From: Aequorivita sp. HC6-5
GTDB lineage: Bacteria; Bacteroidota; Bacteroidia; Flavobacteriales; Flavobacteriaceae
DNA length: 64,000 nucleotides
Assembly: GCA_905182755.1 (NCBI GenBank)
Contig: CAJJCS010000002.1
Coordinates: 248,001-312,000, forward strand
Direction of reading: 5' to 3'
The notes under the pieces are model-generated. The model searched no databases, was not told where the DNA came from, and worked only from the letters and a program-made list of their open reading frames with translations. Within the stretch, counting starts at the first letter, position 1. Every line of letters starts with the position of its first letter. The translations under genes and the position numbers were made by a program. Below are positions 26,269 through 35,808 of this stretch, piece by piece.

Positions 26269-27117
26269 TTATAGTATCTTTTTTTTTATTGCTTTCCAGC
26301 GGAAATTTCTGATAAATTCACCCTCTTGTTGAGAAACTATAAAAGGTTGCTTTTGTTTTTTTGAACTATTATAGCCTTGCATACAGTGCAAATAAAATAG
26401 CGGGTCTTTTTTTGATACGGCAAGTTTTAAAGCTGCAATTCTTGTAAGAGTTTTTGAGTAACGCATTTTGTAGAAGGCTTCTCCTTGTTTTTGTTTAGCT
26501 CCAGATGTGTAGGCATTTCCTGTAGCCTTGAGGTGTTTTACGTGCAATAAAGGGTCTGTCTTTGTTTTCCAGCCGTGAAACCCTGCCAATAAAACATCTA
26601 CGGTATCCCATCCTATAGATTTTTTAAGCCCGCCAATGGCCTTAAAGCACTCTTTTTTATATAGTTTTATAGGTCCTCGCACCTTGGTTTTTTCTGAAAT
26701 ATTTTCAAAGATCCACGTATCTCTTTTTTTAATATAAAGGTTGCCAGATGCTATGCCAACCAAATTATCTGAGGCAAAGATGGCTACCATTTTTTCTAGA
26801 TAATTTGATGGAAGTATGATGTCTGCATCAAACTTACCTATAAGCTGCGCATCTAGATCGCATTTTTCGTACCCCTTGTAAAATGCTTCTATTACTTTGG
26901 CTCCAGGACTGTGCTTTGATGTTTTGTGTGTGTTTATAGCTGTAATCCAAGGGTAGGTATCAACATACTTTTTAATGATACTAGGGGTGTTGTCTGTGGA
27001 GTTATCATCTACAATAATGACTTGTGATGGTTTAATAGTCTGTCCCACCAAAGAGCCAAGCATATGTTCTATATGTGCTTGTTCATTATATACAGGTATG
27101 ATGATTGTTATTTTCAA
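26269..27117 (-). CDS. Family 2 glycosyltransferase
   Basis: A 282-residue GT-A fold transferase. It has the N-terminal TIIIPVYNEQAHIEHML and IIVDDNSTDNT nucleotide-binding segment and the metal-binding DAD in GKFDADIIL (about 95). It transfers a sugar from a nucleotide-sugar donor; the acceptor is unknown. Its start overlaps the methyltransferase stop by 4 nt, and that gene follows a ketosynthase gene at 2 nt, so three genes form one operon. The KKGWDTVDVLLA-type region is unlike polysaccharide synthases, and a lipid or small-molecule acceptor is possible, but that is a guess. Confidence 0.88.
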   Translation of the reverse strand: MKITIIIPVYNEQAHIEHMLGSLVGQTIKPSQVIIVDDNSTDNTPSIIKKYVDTYPWITAINTHKTSKHSPGAKVIEAFYKGYEKCDLDAQLIGKFDADIILPSNYLEKMVAIFASDNLVGIASGNLYIKKRDTWIFENISEKTKVRGPIKLYKKECFKAIGGLKKSIGWDTVDVLLAGFHGWKTKTDPLLHVKHLKATGNAYTSGAKQKQGEAFYKMRYSKTLTRIAALKLAVSKKDPLFYLHCMQGYNSSKKQKQPFIVSQQEGEFIRNFRWKAIKKKIL

Positions 27118-27635
27118 ACACGTTCTGCGTAGATAAGATAGTATCTTGGTGTGAAGTATCTTAAGATAGGTCTAAACCCAAATTTTTTAACAGGGTTTGT
27201 GAACTTTTCACTTTTTTTAATCCTCCAGCCAGCTTTTTCTAGTAACCAGTCAAACTGCCAATCTTCAAATTCATGGTAATGTCTGTCCCAGGTGTCTGTC
27301 TTGCTTTTATATGCAGATGCAAACCACAACTTAAGAGGTACAGAAGCAATTAATTTTTTAGCTTTTATGTCTTTTAATACAGTGTAGGGTGAGACAAGGT
27401 GTTCAAATATTTCAAAAGCGGTAGCAACATCATAGTTGTTATCCTGCACTGCTTTAGTGTCGATGTCTAAATCCTCTCCGGTTGTATTTGTGATGTTGTA
27501 CCCTTCTTTTTTTAAAACTTCAGAAAAAGGATTTACAACACCCAGATCAATAATTTTTTCTTGTTTTGATATGGTTTGCTCTAAAAAAGCTTTTGTGATT
27601 CTGTATCTTTTTTTGGGATAGTTTCCTGGATACAT
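27114..27635 (-). CDS. Class I SAM-dependent methyltransferase
   Basis: A 173-residue small methyltransferase. Motif I is IIDLGVVNPF, followed by the acidic TGEDLDID and the methyltransf-11/23-like TAFEIFEHLVSP. Length is short but complete for the Rossmann core. It overlaps the glycosyltransferase start by 4 nt and begins 2 nt after the ketosynthase stop, so it belongs to that operon. The acceptor is unknown. The KFGFRPILRYFTPRYYLIY tail is basic and aromatic, possibly membrane-associated. Confidence 0.8.
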   Translation of the reverse strand: MYPGNYPKKRYRITKAFLEQTISKQEKIIDLGVVNPFSEVLKKEGYNITNTTGEDLDIDTKAVQDNNYDVATAFEIFEHLVSPYTVLKDIKAKKLIASVPLKLWFASAYKSKTDTWDRHYHEFEDWQFDWLLEKAGWRIKKSEKFTNPVKKFGFRPILRYFTPRYYLIYAERV

Positions 27636-27637
27636 GA

Positions 27638-28696
27638 TTATGCTTTGTAGACCATTGCATTAATGTTCATTCCTGCACCAACACTGGCAAACATAATAAG
27701 GTCTCCTTTATTAATACTGTGCCCTTCCATGTTGTTGTTTACTATTAAATCATAAAGTGTAGGAACCGTCGCCACACTTGAGTTTCCAAGTGTGTTTATG
27801 GTCATTGGCATAATATCCTGTGGCGCCTGCATATCATAAAGGCCATAGAATCTTTTCACAATGGCTTCATCCATCTTTTCATTGGCTTGATGTATCAATA
27901 TTTTCTTTAAATCTTTAATATCATATCCACTATCCTCCAAACAACTTTTCATTGCTTTTGGAACATTTGTTAGGGCAAAATTGTAGATTTTTCTGCCATT
28001 CATTTTTATGTACTTTCTAGGGTTTTGATCTTCTAGATTATTGCTGTTTCCAAAGTAGATATAATTAGCCTCCTCAATAGCATGAGTAGCGGTAGCGTGC
28101 GAGATAATGCCATCTGTATCATCTGTGTGCTCAATGATTGTTGCTCCAGCGCCGTCACTGTATATCATAGAATCTCTATCATGAGGGTCTGTAACTCTAG
28201 ATAATGTTTCTGCACCAATTACCAAACATCTTTTAGCAATACCCGCTTTTATAAAAGCGTTGGCTTGTATCATTGCCTCTAGCCAACCTGGACAACCAAA
28301 AATTAAATCATAGGCAACACACGATGGGTTTTTTATTTGCAAATTACTTTTTACACGAGAGGCTAAGCTGGGTACAGTATCACTTTGGTTACTACCATAC
28401 TTGACATCTCCGTAGTTATGGGCTACGATAATATAATCTAATGTTTCTGGATCAATCTTGGCATAATCTATTGCTTTTTGTGCAGCAAAAGAAGCAATGT
28501 CTGAGGTGCTGTACTTTTCTTGAGCATACCTTCTTTCTGAGATTCCGGTTATGGCTTTAAATTTCTCAATAATGACGTCATTTTGGTGAGCAAAACTAGT
28601 TCCGTCTTCATTGTAAAAGTCGTGATTTTCAAAATCTTTGTTACTGGTTATTTCTTTTGGGATATAGCTTCCTGTCCCTGTAATGGTAATGCCCAT
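27638..28696 (-). CDS. Beta-ketoacyl-ACP synthase III family protein (FabH-like)
   Basis: A 352-residue thiolase-fold enzyme. The Cys-His-Asn triad is visible: C135 in FGCPGW, His in IHQANEKM and Asn in LGNSSVATVP. KAS III enzymes condense an acyl-CoA starter with malonyl-ACP. The sequence differs from housekeeping FabH in several regions (for example HNYGDVKYGSNQ and the IEEANYIYFGN insertion), and the neighbours are a methyltransferase and a glycosyltransferase rather than plsX/fabD, so a specialised lipid or natural-product role is likely. The product is unknown. Confidence 0.85.
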   Translation of the reverse strand: MGITITGTGSYIPKEITSNKDFENHDFYNEDGTSFAHQNDVIIEKFKAITGISERRYAQEKYSTSDIASFAAQKAIDYAKIDPETLDYIIVAHNYGDVKYGSNQSDTVPSLASRVKSNLQIKNPSCVAYDLIFGCPGWLEAMIQANAFIKAGIAKRCLVIGAETLSRVTDPHDRDSMIYSDGAGATIIEHTDDTDGIISHATATHAIEEANYIYFGNSNNLEDQNPRKYIKMNGRKIYNFALTNVPKAMKSCLEDSGYDIKDLKKILIHQANEKMDEAIVKRFYGLYDMQAPQDIMPMTINTLGNSSVATVPTLYDLIVNNNMEGHSINKGDLIMFASVGAGMNINAMVYKA

Positions 28697-28801
28697 GGTG
28701 TAATTTTTTGGCTAATGTAGGAAAAAGAAAGCACTATAGATGCTGATTTTTCTATAAATATAGCCTGTTTAATGTATCAATATTTAAAGTAATCTACTAT
28801 T

Positions 28802-28840
28802 AAAAAATCCTCATTTCTGATAAAAAAAATGAGGATTTTT
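28802..28840 (-). terminator. Intrinsic terminator after gcvP
   Basis: On the minus strand AAATCCTCATTT and AAATGAGGATTT pair around an AT loop, then a T-tract. It sits between the gcvP stop and the ketosynthase start. Confidence 0.85.
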
Positions 28841-28856
28841 GATTTAAATCATGTTG

Positions 28857-31706
28857 TTAATCTTCCATGTATTGTTCTATTGGTGCGCAGGTGCAAATTA
28901 GATTTCTATCTCCATATGCATCATCTACTCTCGCCACACTTGGCCAGAATTTGTTATCACTAACAAATGCTAGTGGAAATGCTGCTTGTTGTCTTGTGTA
29001 TGGTAAATCCCAAGAATCTGCAGTAAGTAGCGCCTGTGTGTGAGGTGCATTTTTAAGCACATTGTTAGGCTCTTGTTTGTTTGTTGCTTTTATTTCTTGC
29101 CCAATAGAGATCATTGCGTCACAAAAACGATCTAACTCCTGAAGGCTTTCACTTTCTGTAGGTTCAATCATCATGGTTCCTGCAACCGGAAAAGATACAG
29201 TTGGAGCATGAAAACCATAATCCATTAATCGTTTTGCAATATCTACTACTTCTATTCCGTGTTCTTTAAATGGACGGCAATCAATAATCATTTCATGCGC
29301 AGCACGCCCTTTTTCTCCAGCATATAATACATCATAATGGCCATCTAACCTCTCTTTGATATAATTTGCATTTAAAATAGCATATTGGGTAGATTTCTTT
29401 AGTCCGTTTTCTCCTAACATGCAAATGTATGCGTAGCTGATCAAACACGCCAATGCACTTCCCCATGGAGCGCCAGAGATGGCTGTAATGGCATGCTCAC
29501 CACCGGTTTGAATTAATGGATTGCTTGGTAAAAACGGAACTAATTGTTTTGCAACACATATTGGGCCAACGCCAGGACCACCACCACCGTGAGGTATGGC
29601 AAATGTTTTATGCAAGTTTAAATGGCATACATCTGCTCCAATTGCTCCCGGGTTTGTGAGGGCAACTTGCGCATTCATGTTTGCACCATCCATGTATACT
29701 TGGCCACCATTGTCATGAATTAAGCCAGTAATTTCTTTAATAGCACTCTCATATACACCGTGTGTTGATGGGTAGGTGATCATAAGTGCAGCAAGATTGT
29801 CTTTATGCTGTTCTGCCTTGGCACGCAAATCTTCTACATCAATATTTCCTTCTTCGTTTGCCTTTGTAACCACTACTTTCATTCCTGCCATTACTGCACT
29901 TGCAGGATTTGTACCATGTGCTGAGGATGGGATAAGACATATGTTTCTATGGTGGTCATCTCTAGATTCATGATATGCTCTAATAACCATAAGCCCTGCA
30001 TACTCTCCTTGAGCTCCACTGTTTGGTTGTAAAGATGTACCTGCAAAACCTGTAATTTCTGTAAGTTGTTCTTCTAGCTTTTTTAACATGGCTTGGTACC
30101 CTGCTGCTTGTTCTACAGGCACAAATGGGTGCATGTTACCCCACATAGGGTTGCTTAGAGGAAGCATTTCTGCTGCAGCATTTAATTTCATGGTACAACT
30201 TCCAAGGGCAATCATTGAATGGTTTAGGGCCAAATCTTTGCGCTCAAGTTTCTTGATATAACGCATGAGTTCTGTCTCGCTGTGGTAGGAGTTAAATACG
30301 CTGTTTTCTAAAAATGGAGTTTGTCTGGCAACACTTTTTGGAATGCCGCTTCCAGTACTAATTTCTGAAATTTTAAACGTTTCTTTATGGTTTGCCTCTG
30401 CGAAGAGTGCGATAATTTTATTCAGGTCTTTTAAGGTAGTGGTTTCATTTACCGATATAGAAACAGTTTCTGGATCTGGGTAATAGAAATTCATTTGCTT
30501 TGCTTCACTCAAGAATTTTATTTTGCTGGCATCTGTTTTTATAGCGATAGTGTCAAAATAAGTTTCGTTTGCCTGAGTTAGCCCTAATTGCTCTAGAGCA
30601 CCGGCAAGTGTGGCAGCATGATTGTGTACTTTATCTGCAATATATGTTAAGCCTTTTGGGCCATGATATACTCCATACATACCAGCCATAACCGCAAGAA
30701 GTACTTGCGCGGTACAAATATTACTGGTGGCTTTATCTCTTTTAATGTGTTGTTCTCTTGTTTGAAGTGCCATACGAAGGGCACGGTTTCCTTTTGTATC
30801 TCTGGTAACCCCAATGATACGTCCTGGAATATTACGTTTGTAGGCTTCTTTTGTTGCGAAATAAGCTGCATGCGGCCCACCATAACCTAGTGGTATACCA
30901 AATCTTTGTGTGGTACCTACCACGACGTCTACCCCAAATGATCCTGGCGATTCTAATTTTACTAGACTTAGTATATCTGCAGCAACAGCTACTTTGATTT
31001 GGTTTTTATTAGCATCGGCAACAAAAGATCTAAAGTCATACACTTTTCCACTTTTTCCAGGATATTGCAATATGGCGGCAAAAAATTCTGAACTAAAGTC
31101 AAAAGTTTTATGATCTCCAATAACTAATTCTATTCCAATTGGTGTAGCTCTTGTTTGCAGTAAAGAAAGTGTTTGAGGCAAGATATCCTCTGACACAAAA
31201 AATTTGTTTACTCCATCCTTCTTTTGTTGTCTTTCTCTTACAGCAAAAAGTAATGCCATTGCCTCTGCAGCAGCTGTACTCTCATCTAGAAGTGAGGCAT
31301 TTGCTAACTCCATGCCAGTGAGGTCTGTAATCATGGTTTGGTAATTAAGCAGCGCCTCAAGACGTCCTTGTGCAATCTCTGCTTGATAAGGAGTGTAAGC
31401 GGTATACCAACCTGGATTTTCAAGGATATTCCTTTGTATTACAGGAGGAGTGATGGCTTGGTGATACCCAAGGCCCATATAGGTTTTAAAAACTTGATTT
31501 TTTGTAGCAAGTTCTCCAATATGTTCAAGATACTGCTGCTCGCTCATGGCCATATCTAGCGTTAAATCTTTCTCCAGCCTAATGTCATTAGGAATGGTTT
31601 GATTGATAAGCTCCTCCATTGATTGTGCGCCAACAGTGTCAAGCATTTTTTGAAGGTCTTCTTTACGAGGGCCAATATGTCTAAGGGCAAAAGAGTCTGT
31701 ATTCAT
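28857..31706 (-). CDS. gcvP: Glycine dehydrogenase (aminomethyl-transferring), P protein of the glycine cleavage system
   Basis: A 949-residue single-chain P protein that decarboxylates glycine and passes the aminomethyl group to the lipoylated H protein. It has the usual two-half architecture (an N-terminal pseudo-subunit, then the PLP-binding half). The PLP lysine is K700 in LNLHKTF-AIPHGGGGPG, and GSCTMKLNAAAEM and NSGAQGEYAGL are typical. It appears to be monocistronic. A minus-strand TATTTTTG at 31804-31811 could be its promoter. I searched the 90-nt leader for a glycine riboswitch and saw none. Confidence 0.96.
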   Translation of the reverse strand: MNTDSFALRHIGPRKEDLQKMLDTVGAQSMEELINQTIPNDIRLEKDLTLDMAMSEQQYLEHIGELATKNQVFKTYMGLGYHQAITPPVIQRNILENPGWYTAYTPYQAEIAQGRLEALLNYQTMITDLTGMELANASLLDESTAAAEAMALLFAVRERQQKKDGVNKFFVSEDILPQTLSLLQTRATPIGIELVIGDHKTFDFSSEFFAAILQYPGKSGKVYDFRSFVADANKNQIKVAVAADILSLVKLESPGSFGVDVVVGTTQRFGIPLGYGGPHAAYFATKEAYKRNIPGRIIGVTRDTKGNRALRMALQTREQHIKRDKATSNICTAQVLLAVMAGMYGVYHGPKGLTYIADKVHNHAATLAGALEQLGLTQANETYFDTIAIKTDASKIKFLSEAKQMNFYYPDPETVSISVNETTTLKDLNKIIALFAEANHKETFKISEISTGSGIPKSVARQTPFLENSVFNSYHSETELMRYIKKLERKDLALNHSMIALGSCTMKLNAAAEMLPLSNPMWGNMHPFVPVEQAAGYQAMLKKLEEQLTEITGFAGTSLQPNSGAQGEYAGLMVIRAYHESRDDHHRNICLIPSSAHGTNPASAVMAGMKVVVTKANEEGNIDVEDLRAKAEQHKDNLAALMITYPSTHGVYESAIKEITGLIHDNGGQVYMDGANMNAQVALTNPGAIGADVCHLNLHKTFAIPHGGGGPGVGPICVAKQLVPFLPSNPLIQTGGEHAITAISGAPWGSALACLISYAYICMLGENGLKKSTQYAILNANYIKERLDGHYDVLYAGEKGRAAHEMIIDCRPFKEHGIEVVDIAKRLMDYGFHAPTVSFPVAGTMMIEPTESESLQELDRFCDAMISIGQEIKATNKQEPNNVLKNAPHTQALLTADSWDLPYTRQQAAFPLAFVSDNKFWPSVARVDDAYGDRNLICTCAPIEQYMED

Positions 31707-31803
31707 AGCATTTTCCTTTGTCAGGAAATAGTGTTAATTGAACATTTGTATGATATGATTTTAAGACAATTATGATGATTATATGCCCCTAAAAATCAAG
31801 GAG

Positions 31804-31811
31804 CAAAAATA
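31804..31811 (-). promoter_or_regulatory. Candidate -7 element of gcvP
   Basis: Minus-strand TATTTTTG fits TAnnTTTG, giving a leader of about 90 nt. No convincing -33 element. Confidence 0.4.
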
Positions 31812-31951
31812 CAACATAAAAAAAATAAAAATGAAATGTTTAACATTTTACAAACGTTTATTTTTCAACCAAAAAACGATGTTACTAACATTCTTTTTAA
31901 AAAGTGTTGTTGTTATTGGGTTTCAAGACAGGGAATATGTAATTTTATATT

Positions 31952-32786
31952 GTGAAACAACTAATCTCTCTCTTTTCTTTTTACATAAAAAGTAGTATCC
32001 ATGTTGCATTAGGGGTTACAGGGCTAGTGTTTGTGACAAGTATTGAGTTTGGTGTAACACTTCCTATTGCTTTTTATTGGGTTTCTTTTTTAGGAACAAT
32101 TACGGGCTATAATTTTATTAAATACGCTGAGATTGCAGGGCTGCAACACAATAGCCTTATTAGAAGCTTGCAAAATTTGCAAGTGTTTTCTTTGGTAGTG
32201 TTTTGTTTGCTGGTGTATTTTCTAACCCAATTACACCTTGTGGTTTTAACATATCTTTGCCTGCTTGGTTTTTTAACCTTACTGTATGTGGTTCCCTCTA
32301 TAAACCATAAAAACTTTCGCTCCATGGCCGGTGTTAAAGTGTTTATAGTAGCTCTTGTTTGGTCTGGTCTTACTGTTTTAGTGCCAGTGTATTATGCCAC
32401 ATAGTGCTATCCCAGATCTATGGCTTTGTTTTGGGCAGCGATTTTTTATTGTACTGGCTTTAATAATTCCTTTTGAAATTAGAGACTTACCCCAAGATAA
32501 GAACGCTTTGGTAACCTTCCCTCAATTACTAGGTGTACAGAAAACAAAGCTTTTTGGTTTTTTTCTGATTGTTTTCACTCTATTGTTTGAGGGTTTAAAA
32601 CAGCCATTTGTTTTTAGTAAAACAGCACCTTTGGTTATAGTTTGTGGGCTTACAGCTTTTTGTTTGTACCGCGCTAGGGTTCATCAATCAAAATATTTTG
32701 CCTCTTTTTGGGTAGAGGGTATTGCTAGTTTTTGGGCACTGATGCTATGGGTGACTTATTTTATACCTGGTCTAACAGCGCTATAG
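31952..32786 (+). pseudogene. UbiA-like prenyltransferase-family membrane protein, broken by one +1 frameshift
   Basis: Two adjacent frames combine to a 277-residue membrane protein, with a GTG start (MKQLISLFSF) and several hydrophobic segments. The second frame has PFEIRDLPQDK, the second Asp-rich motif of UbiA-type prenyltransferases; the first Asp-rich motif is degenerate (YNFIKYAEI). Frame one ends at 32404 and frame two resumes before DLWLCFGQRFF. Removing one C of GCCAC (32397-32398) gives a single frame of whole-codon length. Flavobacterial homologues are continuous proteins of this size. The function is unknown; it is probably an integral membrane protein derived from UbiA. The stop overlaps the convergent lipoprotein gene stop. 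Confidence 0.7.
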
Positions 32787-33218
32787 GTTTTCTGTCTTTT
32801 TTTTAAATCTTAGGGCTTCTTCTACGCCCCAAAATCCTAGGATTAGATTTTCTTCGTCTAGCGTTACAATGTAATAACACTCTGGAGTTGCTGAGGTAGT
32901 TACAATGTACTTGTCTTTTTCTATTGGCGTGTCTTTAAAATTAGTTCCTGCGCAAGAATCTTGTACAGAAAATTCTAGGTTTTTTTTAACCATCACACCA
33001 TCGTAACTATTAACAACCGTATTGTTATTAAAAGATAGCGTGCTTAAAGGGTTTTGTGTATTAACCCAATTACCCTGCAGTTGGTTGTAAATTACATCTC
33101 TAGATGTGTTCAATTTATCTATGATTTTTGACTCCTTTATTGTGGTTACTTCTTTCAAGGAGGTTTGTTTGCAAGAAAAAAGCAAGAGCGTAAGTAAAGT
33201 TATGTATACGGGTTTCAT
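32781..33218 (-). CDS. Uncharacterised lipoprotein
   Basis: A 145-residue protein with a signal peptide and lipobox LLLFSC (Cys16), so it is probably a lipoprotein. The rest is a compact beta-rich domain with GNWVNTQNPLSTLSF and a paired Cys region (DSCAGTN, PECYYIV), of a lipocalin-like kind. I do not recognise the family. It lies 12 nt upstream of the M3 peptidase gene's stop codon side, on the same strand, in the order peptidase then lipoprotein, so both may be co-transcribed. Its stop codon overlaps the convergent UbiA-like gene stop. Confidence 0.6.
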   Translation of the reverse strand: MKPVYITLLTLLLFSCKQTSLKEVTTIKESKIIDKLNTSRDVIYNQLQGNWVNTQNPLSTLSFNNNTVVNSYDGVMVKKNLEFSVQDSCAGTNFKDTPIEKDKYIVTTSATPECYYIVTLDEENLILGFWGVEEALRFKKKTENL

Positions 33219-33230
33219 ACAATATATGTT

Positions 33231-35267
33231 TTAAACCAGACCTGCTCTTTCTAACAAGGCATCTGGATTTGGTTTTTGCCCTCTAAATTTAATATATAAT
33301 TCCATGGGGTCTTGAGTACCTCCCTTAGATAATACAAAGTCTTTAAATTTATTGGCTACTTTTTTATTGAAAATACCTTCTTTTTTAAAATAAGCAAACG
33401 CATCTGCGTCAAGCACCTCGGCCCATTTGTAGCTGTAGTATCCTGCACTGTATCCTCCTTGGAATATATGGCTAAATGCAGTACTCATACAGGTGTTTGG
33501 GGTGTCTGGATATAACACTGTATCTCCAAAGGCGCTGTTTTCAAAGTCTTTTACAGAGGTTATCTTTGATGGGTCACTACCATGCCATGCCATGTCTAGC
33601 ATACCAAAGCTAAGTTGTCTTAGGGTTTGCATACCTTCATGAAAAGTGGCAGAAGCTTTAATTTTTTCAATGAGCTCCATAGGTATTACCTCACCAGTCT
33701 TGTAATGGGTTGCAAATAACTCTAGGGTTTGTTTTTCATAGCACCAGTTTTCTAATATTTGACTTGGCAGTTCCACAAAATCCCAAGAGACATTGGTGCC
33801 ACTTAAGCCTTTGTACTTAGTGTTTGCTAGCATTCCATGCAGGCCATGGCCAAACTCATGAAAAAGAGTAGTCACCTCATTAAAAGTCAATAAGGAGGGT
33901 TTTGTTGCAGTAGGTTTTGTGAAATTACAAACGTTAGAGATGTGAGGTCTTTCATTTTTAACACCTTTTCCATCTGGAGTGTCTATTATTTGTTGGGGCT
34001 TGTAGCTTGTCATCCATGCGCCACCACGTTTTCCTGCACGAGGATGAAAATCTGCATAAAAAATGGCAACTAGCATTCCTTGTGTATCTAGTACGCGGTA
34101 GGTTTTTACATCTTGATGATAGGTCTCTATGGTATGATCTTCTTTAAAATCAAGGTCAAATAATTTATTGGCCACTGTAAACACACCCTGTATTACGTTC
34201 TCTAATTTAAAATAGGGCTTTAGCTGCTCATCATCTAGACTGAATTTTTCTTGTTTTAATTTTTCAGCATAGTAAGCGCTATCCCATTTTTGTAACTGGT
34301 CTATCCCGTCAAGTTTTTTTGCAAAGGCTTCTAGCTCATCAAATTCTTTTTGAGCGGCTGGTCTTGCTTTTACTAATAATTCATTTAAAAAAGAGTGCAC
34401 CTTTTGTGGTGACTCTGCCATGCGCTCCTCTAAAACAAAATGTGCATGGCTTTTATAACCAAGTAGTTGGGCTCTTTGGTATCTTAGTTTTACAATATCT
34501 AAAACGTTTTGCTGGTTGTTTTGTGGGTTGTCTTGAAAGGCTCTAGCGCCAAATGCAAGGGATAGTTTTTTACGCAAGGCTCTGTTTTGAGCATATTTCA
34601 TAAACGGCACATAACTTGGGTAGTCCAGGGTTATAACCCAACCCTTCTTGCCTTTCTCTGTAGCCGCTTGTTTGGCAGCTTCTTTGGCTCCCTCGGGCAT
34701 GCCTGCAAGATCCTGCTCTTTGTCAAGCAATAATTCAAAGGCGTTTGTTTGGGCTAATACATTTTCTCCAAAGCTTAAACCTAGTTTAGATAGCTGGGTG
34801 TCTATGCTACGAAGTTGTATTTTTTTATCCTCAGAGAGATTGGCTCCATTTCTAGCAAACCCTTTGTATTGTTTTTCTAGCAACATCTGCTGCTCATCAC
34901 TTAGGGCATATGTTTGTTTGTTGTCATAGACCGTTTTCACTCTTTTAAAAAGGGCCTGGTTGAGCAGTAAATCATTAGAGAAATTTGATAACAGTGGAGA
35001 AACCTCTTGCGCTATTTGCTGGATTTGATCATTTGTTTCTGCGCTATTGAGATTAAAAAAAATACTTGTGGCTCTATCTAGTGCCTTTCCTGTATTCTCG
35101 AGCGCCTCTGCCGTATTTTTAAAAGTAGGTGTGTCAGGGTTTTTGGTAATAAGAGCTACCTCTTGTTTTGTGATATCAATAAGCGCTGTAATAGCGGGTA
35201 AATAATGCTCATTATTAATTTTAGAAAAAGGAGCTAGGTCAAACTGTTGTAGTAATGGGTTGTCCAT
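33231..35267 (-). CDS. M3 family zinc peptidase (oligopeptidase A / peptidyl-dipeptidase Dcp type)
   Basis: A 678-residue thimet-oligopeptidase family enzyme. The zinc motif HEFGHGLHGML begins at residue 470, with the more distal Glu in the SQILENWC segment as third ligand. Other hallmarks are KRGGAWM, HISNVCNF and SFGMLDMAWH. It is cytoplasmic (no signal peptide), degrading peptides of up to about 20 residues. Length and motifs are complete. The downstream lipoprotein gene follows on the same strand after 12 nt. Confidence 0.93.
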   Translation of the reverse strand: MDNPLLQQFDLAPFSKINNEHYLPAITALIDITKQEVALITKNPDTPTFKNTAEALENTGKALDRATSIFFNLNSAETNDQIQQIAQEVSPLLSNFSNDLLLNQALFKRVKTVYDNKQTYALSDEQQMLLEKQYKGFARNGANLSEDKKIQLRSIDTQLSKLGLSFGENVLAQTNAFELLLDKEQDLAGMPEGAKEAAKQAATEKGKKGWVITLDYPSYVPFMKYAQNRALRKKLSLAFGARAFQDNPQNNQQNVLDIVKLRYQRAQLLGYKSHAHFVLEERMAESPQKVHSFLNELLVKARPAAQKEFDELEAFAKKLDGIDQLQKWDSAYYAEKLKQEKFSLDDEQLKPYFKLENVIQGVFTVANKLFDLDFKEDHTIETYHQDVKTYRVLDTQGMLVAIFYADFHPRAGKRGGAWMTSYKPQQIIDTPDGKGVKNERPHISNVCNFTKPTATKPSLLTFNEVTTLFHEFGHGLHGMLANTKYKGLSGTNVSWDFVELPSQILENWCYEKQTLELFATHYKTGEVIPMELIEKIKASATFHEGMQTLRQLSFGMLDMAWHGSDPSKITSVKDFENSAFGDTVLYPDTPNTCMSTAFSHIFQGGYSAGYYSYKWAEVLDADAFAYFKKEGIFNKKVANKFKDFVLSKGGTQDPMELYIKFRGQKPNPDALLERAGLV

Positions 35268-35329
35268 AAAATAGGCTTATCAGGGGTAGTTGCTTGAAAT
35301 AAAAAGTGTGTTGTGTAATTAGATTAACC

Positions 35330-35806
35330 TTAAAGGTTTTTAGCGCTTTGTTCTACCTTTATTTTTAATCCCTCTTTGTAAGCAATTACTTTGTCCAGTA
35401 CACATGTGTCTGCAGTGCTAATAATTTGCGCGGCTAGGATACCTGCATTTTTGGCTCCGTTTAAGGCAACAGTTGCTACGGGTACCCCGCCAGGCATCTG
35501 CAAGATAGACAACACTGAGTCCCATCCGTCGATGCTATTGCTTGACTTTACAGGCACTCCAATTACTGGCAGTGGAGATAAAGAGGCTACCATGCCTGGC
35601 AAATGTGCTGCGCCACCTGCTCCTGCAATAATTACTTTAATACCGCGAGTGTGCGCGTTTTTACTAAAGTCAAATAGTTTTTCTGGTGTGCGATGTGCAG
35701 AAACGATATCTACTTCAATTTCTATATCAAAACCTTTTAGGATGTCTATGGCATCTTGCATTACGGGCATATCACTAGTGGATCCCATTACTATGGCTAC
35801 TTTCAT
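35330..35806 (-). CDS. purE: N5-carboxyaminoimidazole ribonucleotide mutase
   Basis: A 158-residue class I PurE. It moves the carboxyl group of N5-CAIR to C4 in purine synthesis. GSTSDMPVM near the N-terminus, SAHRTPEKL, AGAGGAAHLPGM and GVPV are the active-site loops. It begins 2 nt after purK, forming a purK-purE operon (minus strand) that performs the two successive steps. Normal length. Confidence 0.96.
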   Translation of the reverse strand: MKVAIVMGSTSDMPVMQDAIDILKGFDIEIEVDIVSAHRTPEKLFDFSKNAHTRGIKVIIAGAGGAAHLPGMVASLSPLPVIGVPVKSSNSIDGWDSVLSILQMPGGVPVATVALNGAKNAGILAAQIISTADTCVLDKVIAYKEGLKIKVEQSAKNL

Positions 35807-35808
35807 AA

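Noticed and set aside
31707-31800. Glycine riboswitch before gcvP.
   Set aside because: The leader lacks the conserved glycine-aptamer core and any GC-rich paired helices.
31783-31995. 70-codon plus-strand frame upstream of the UbiA-like gene.
   Set aside because: Lys/Asn-rich low-complexity translation of AT-rich promoter DNA, overlapping the gcvP promoter and the UbiA-like start.
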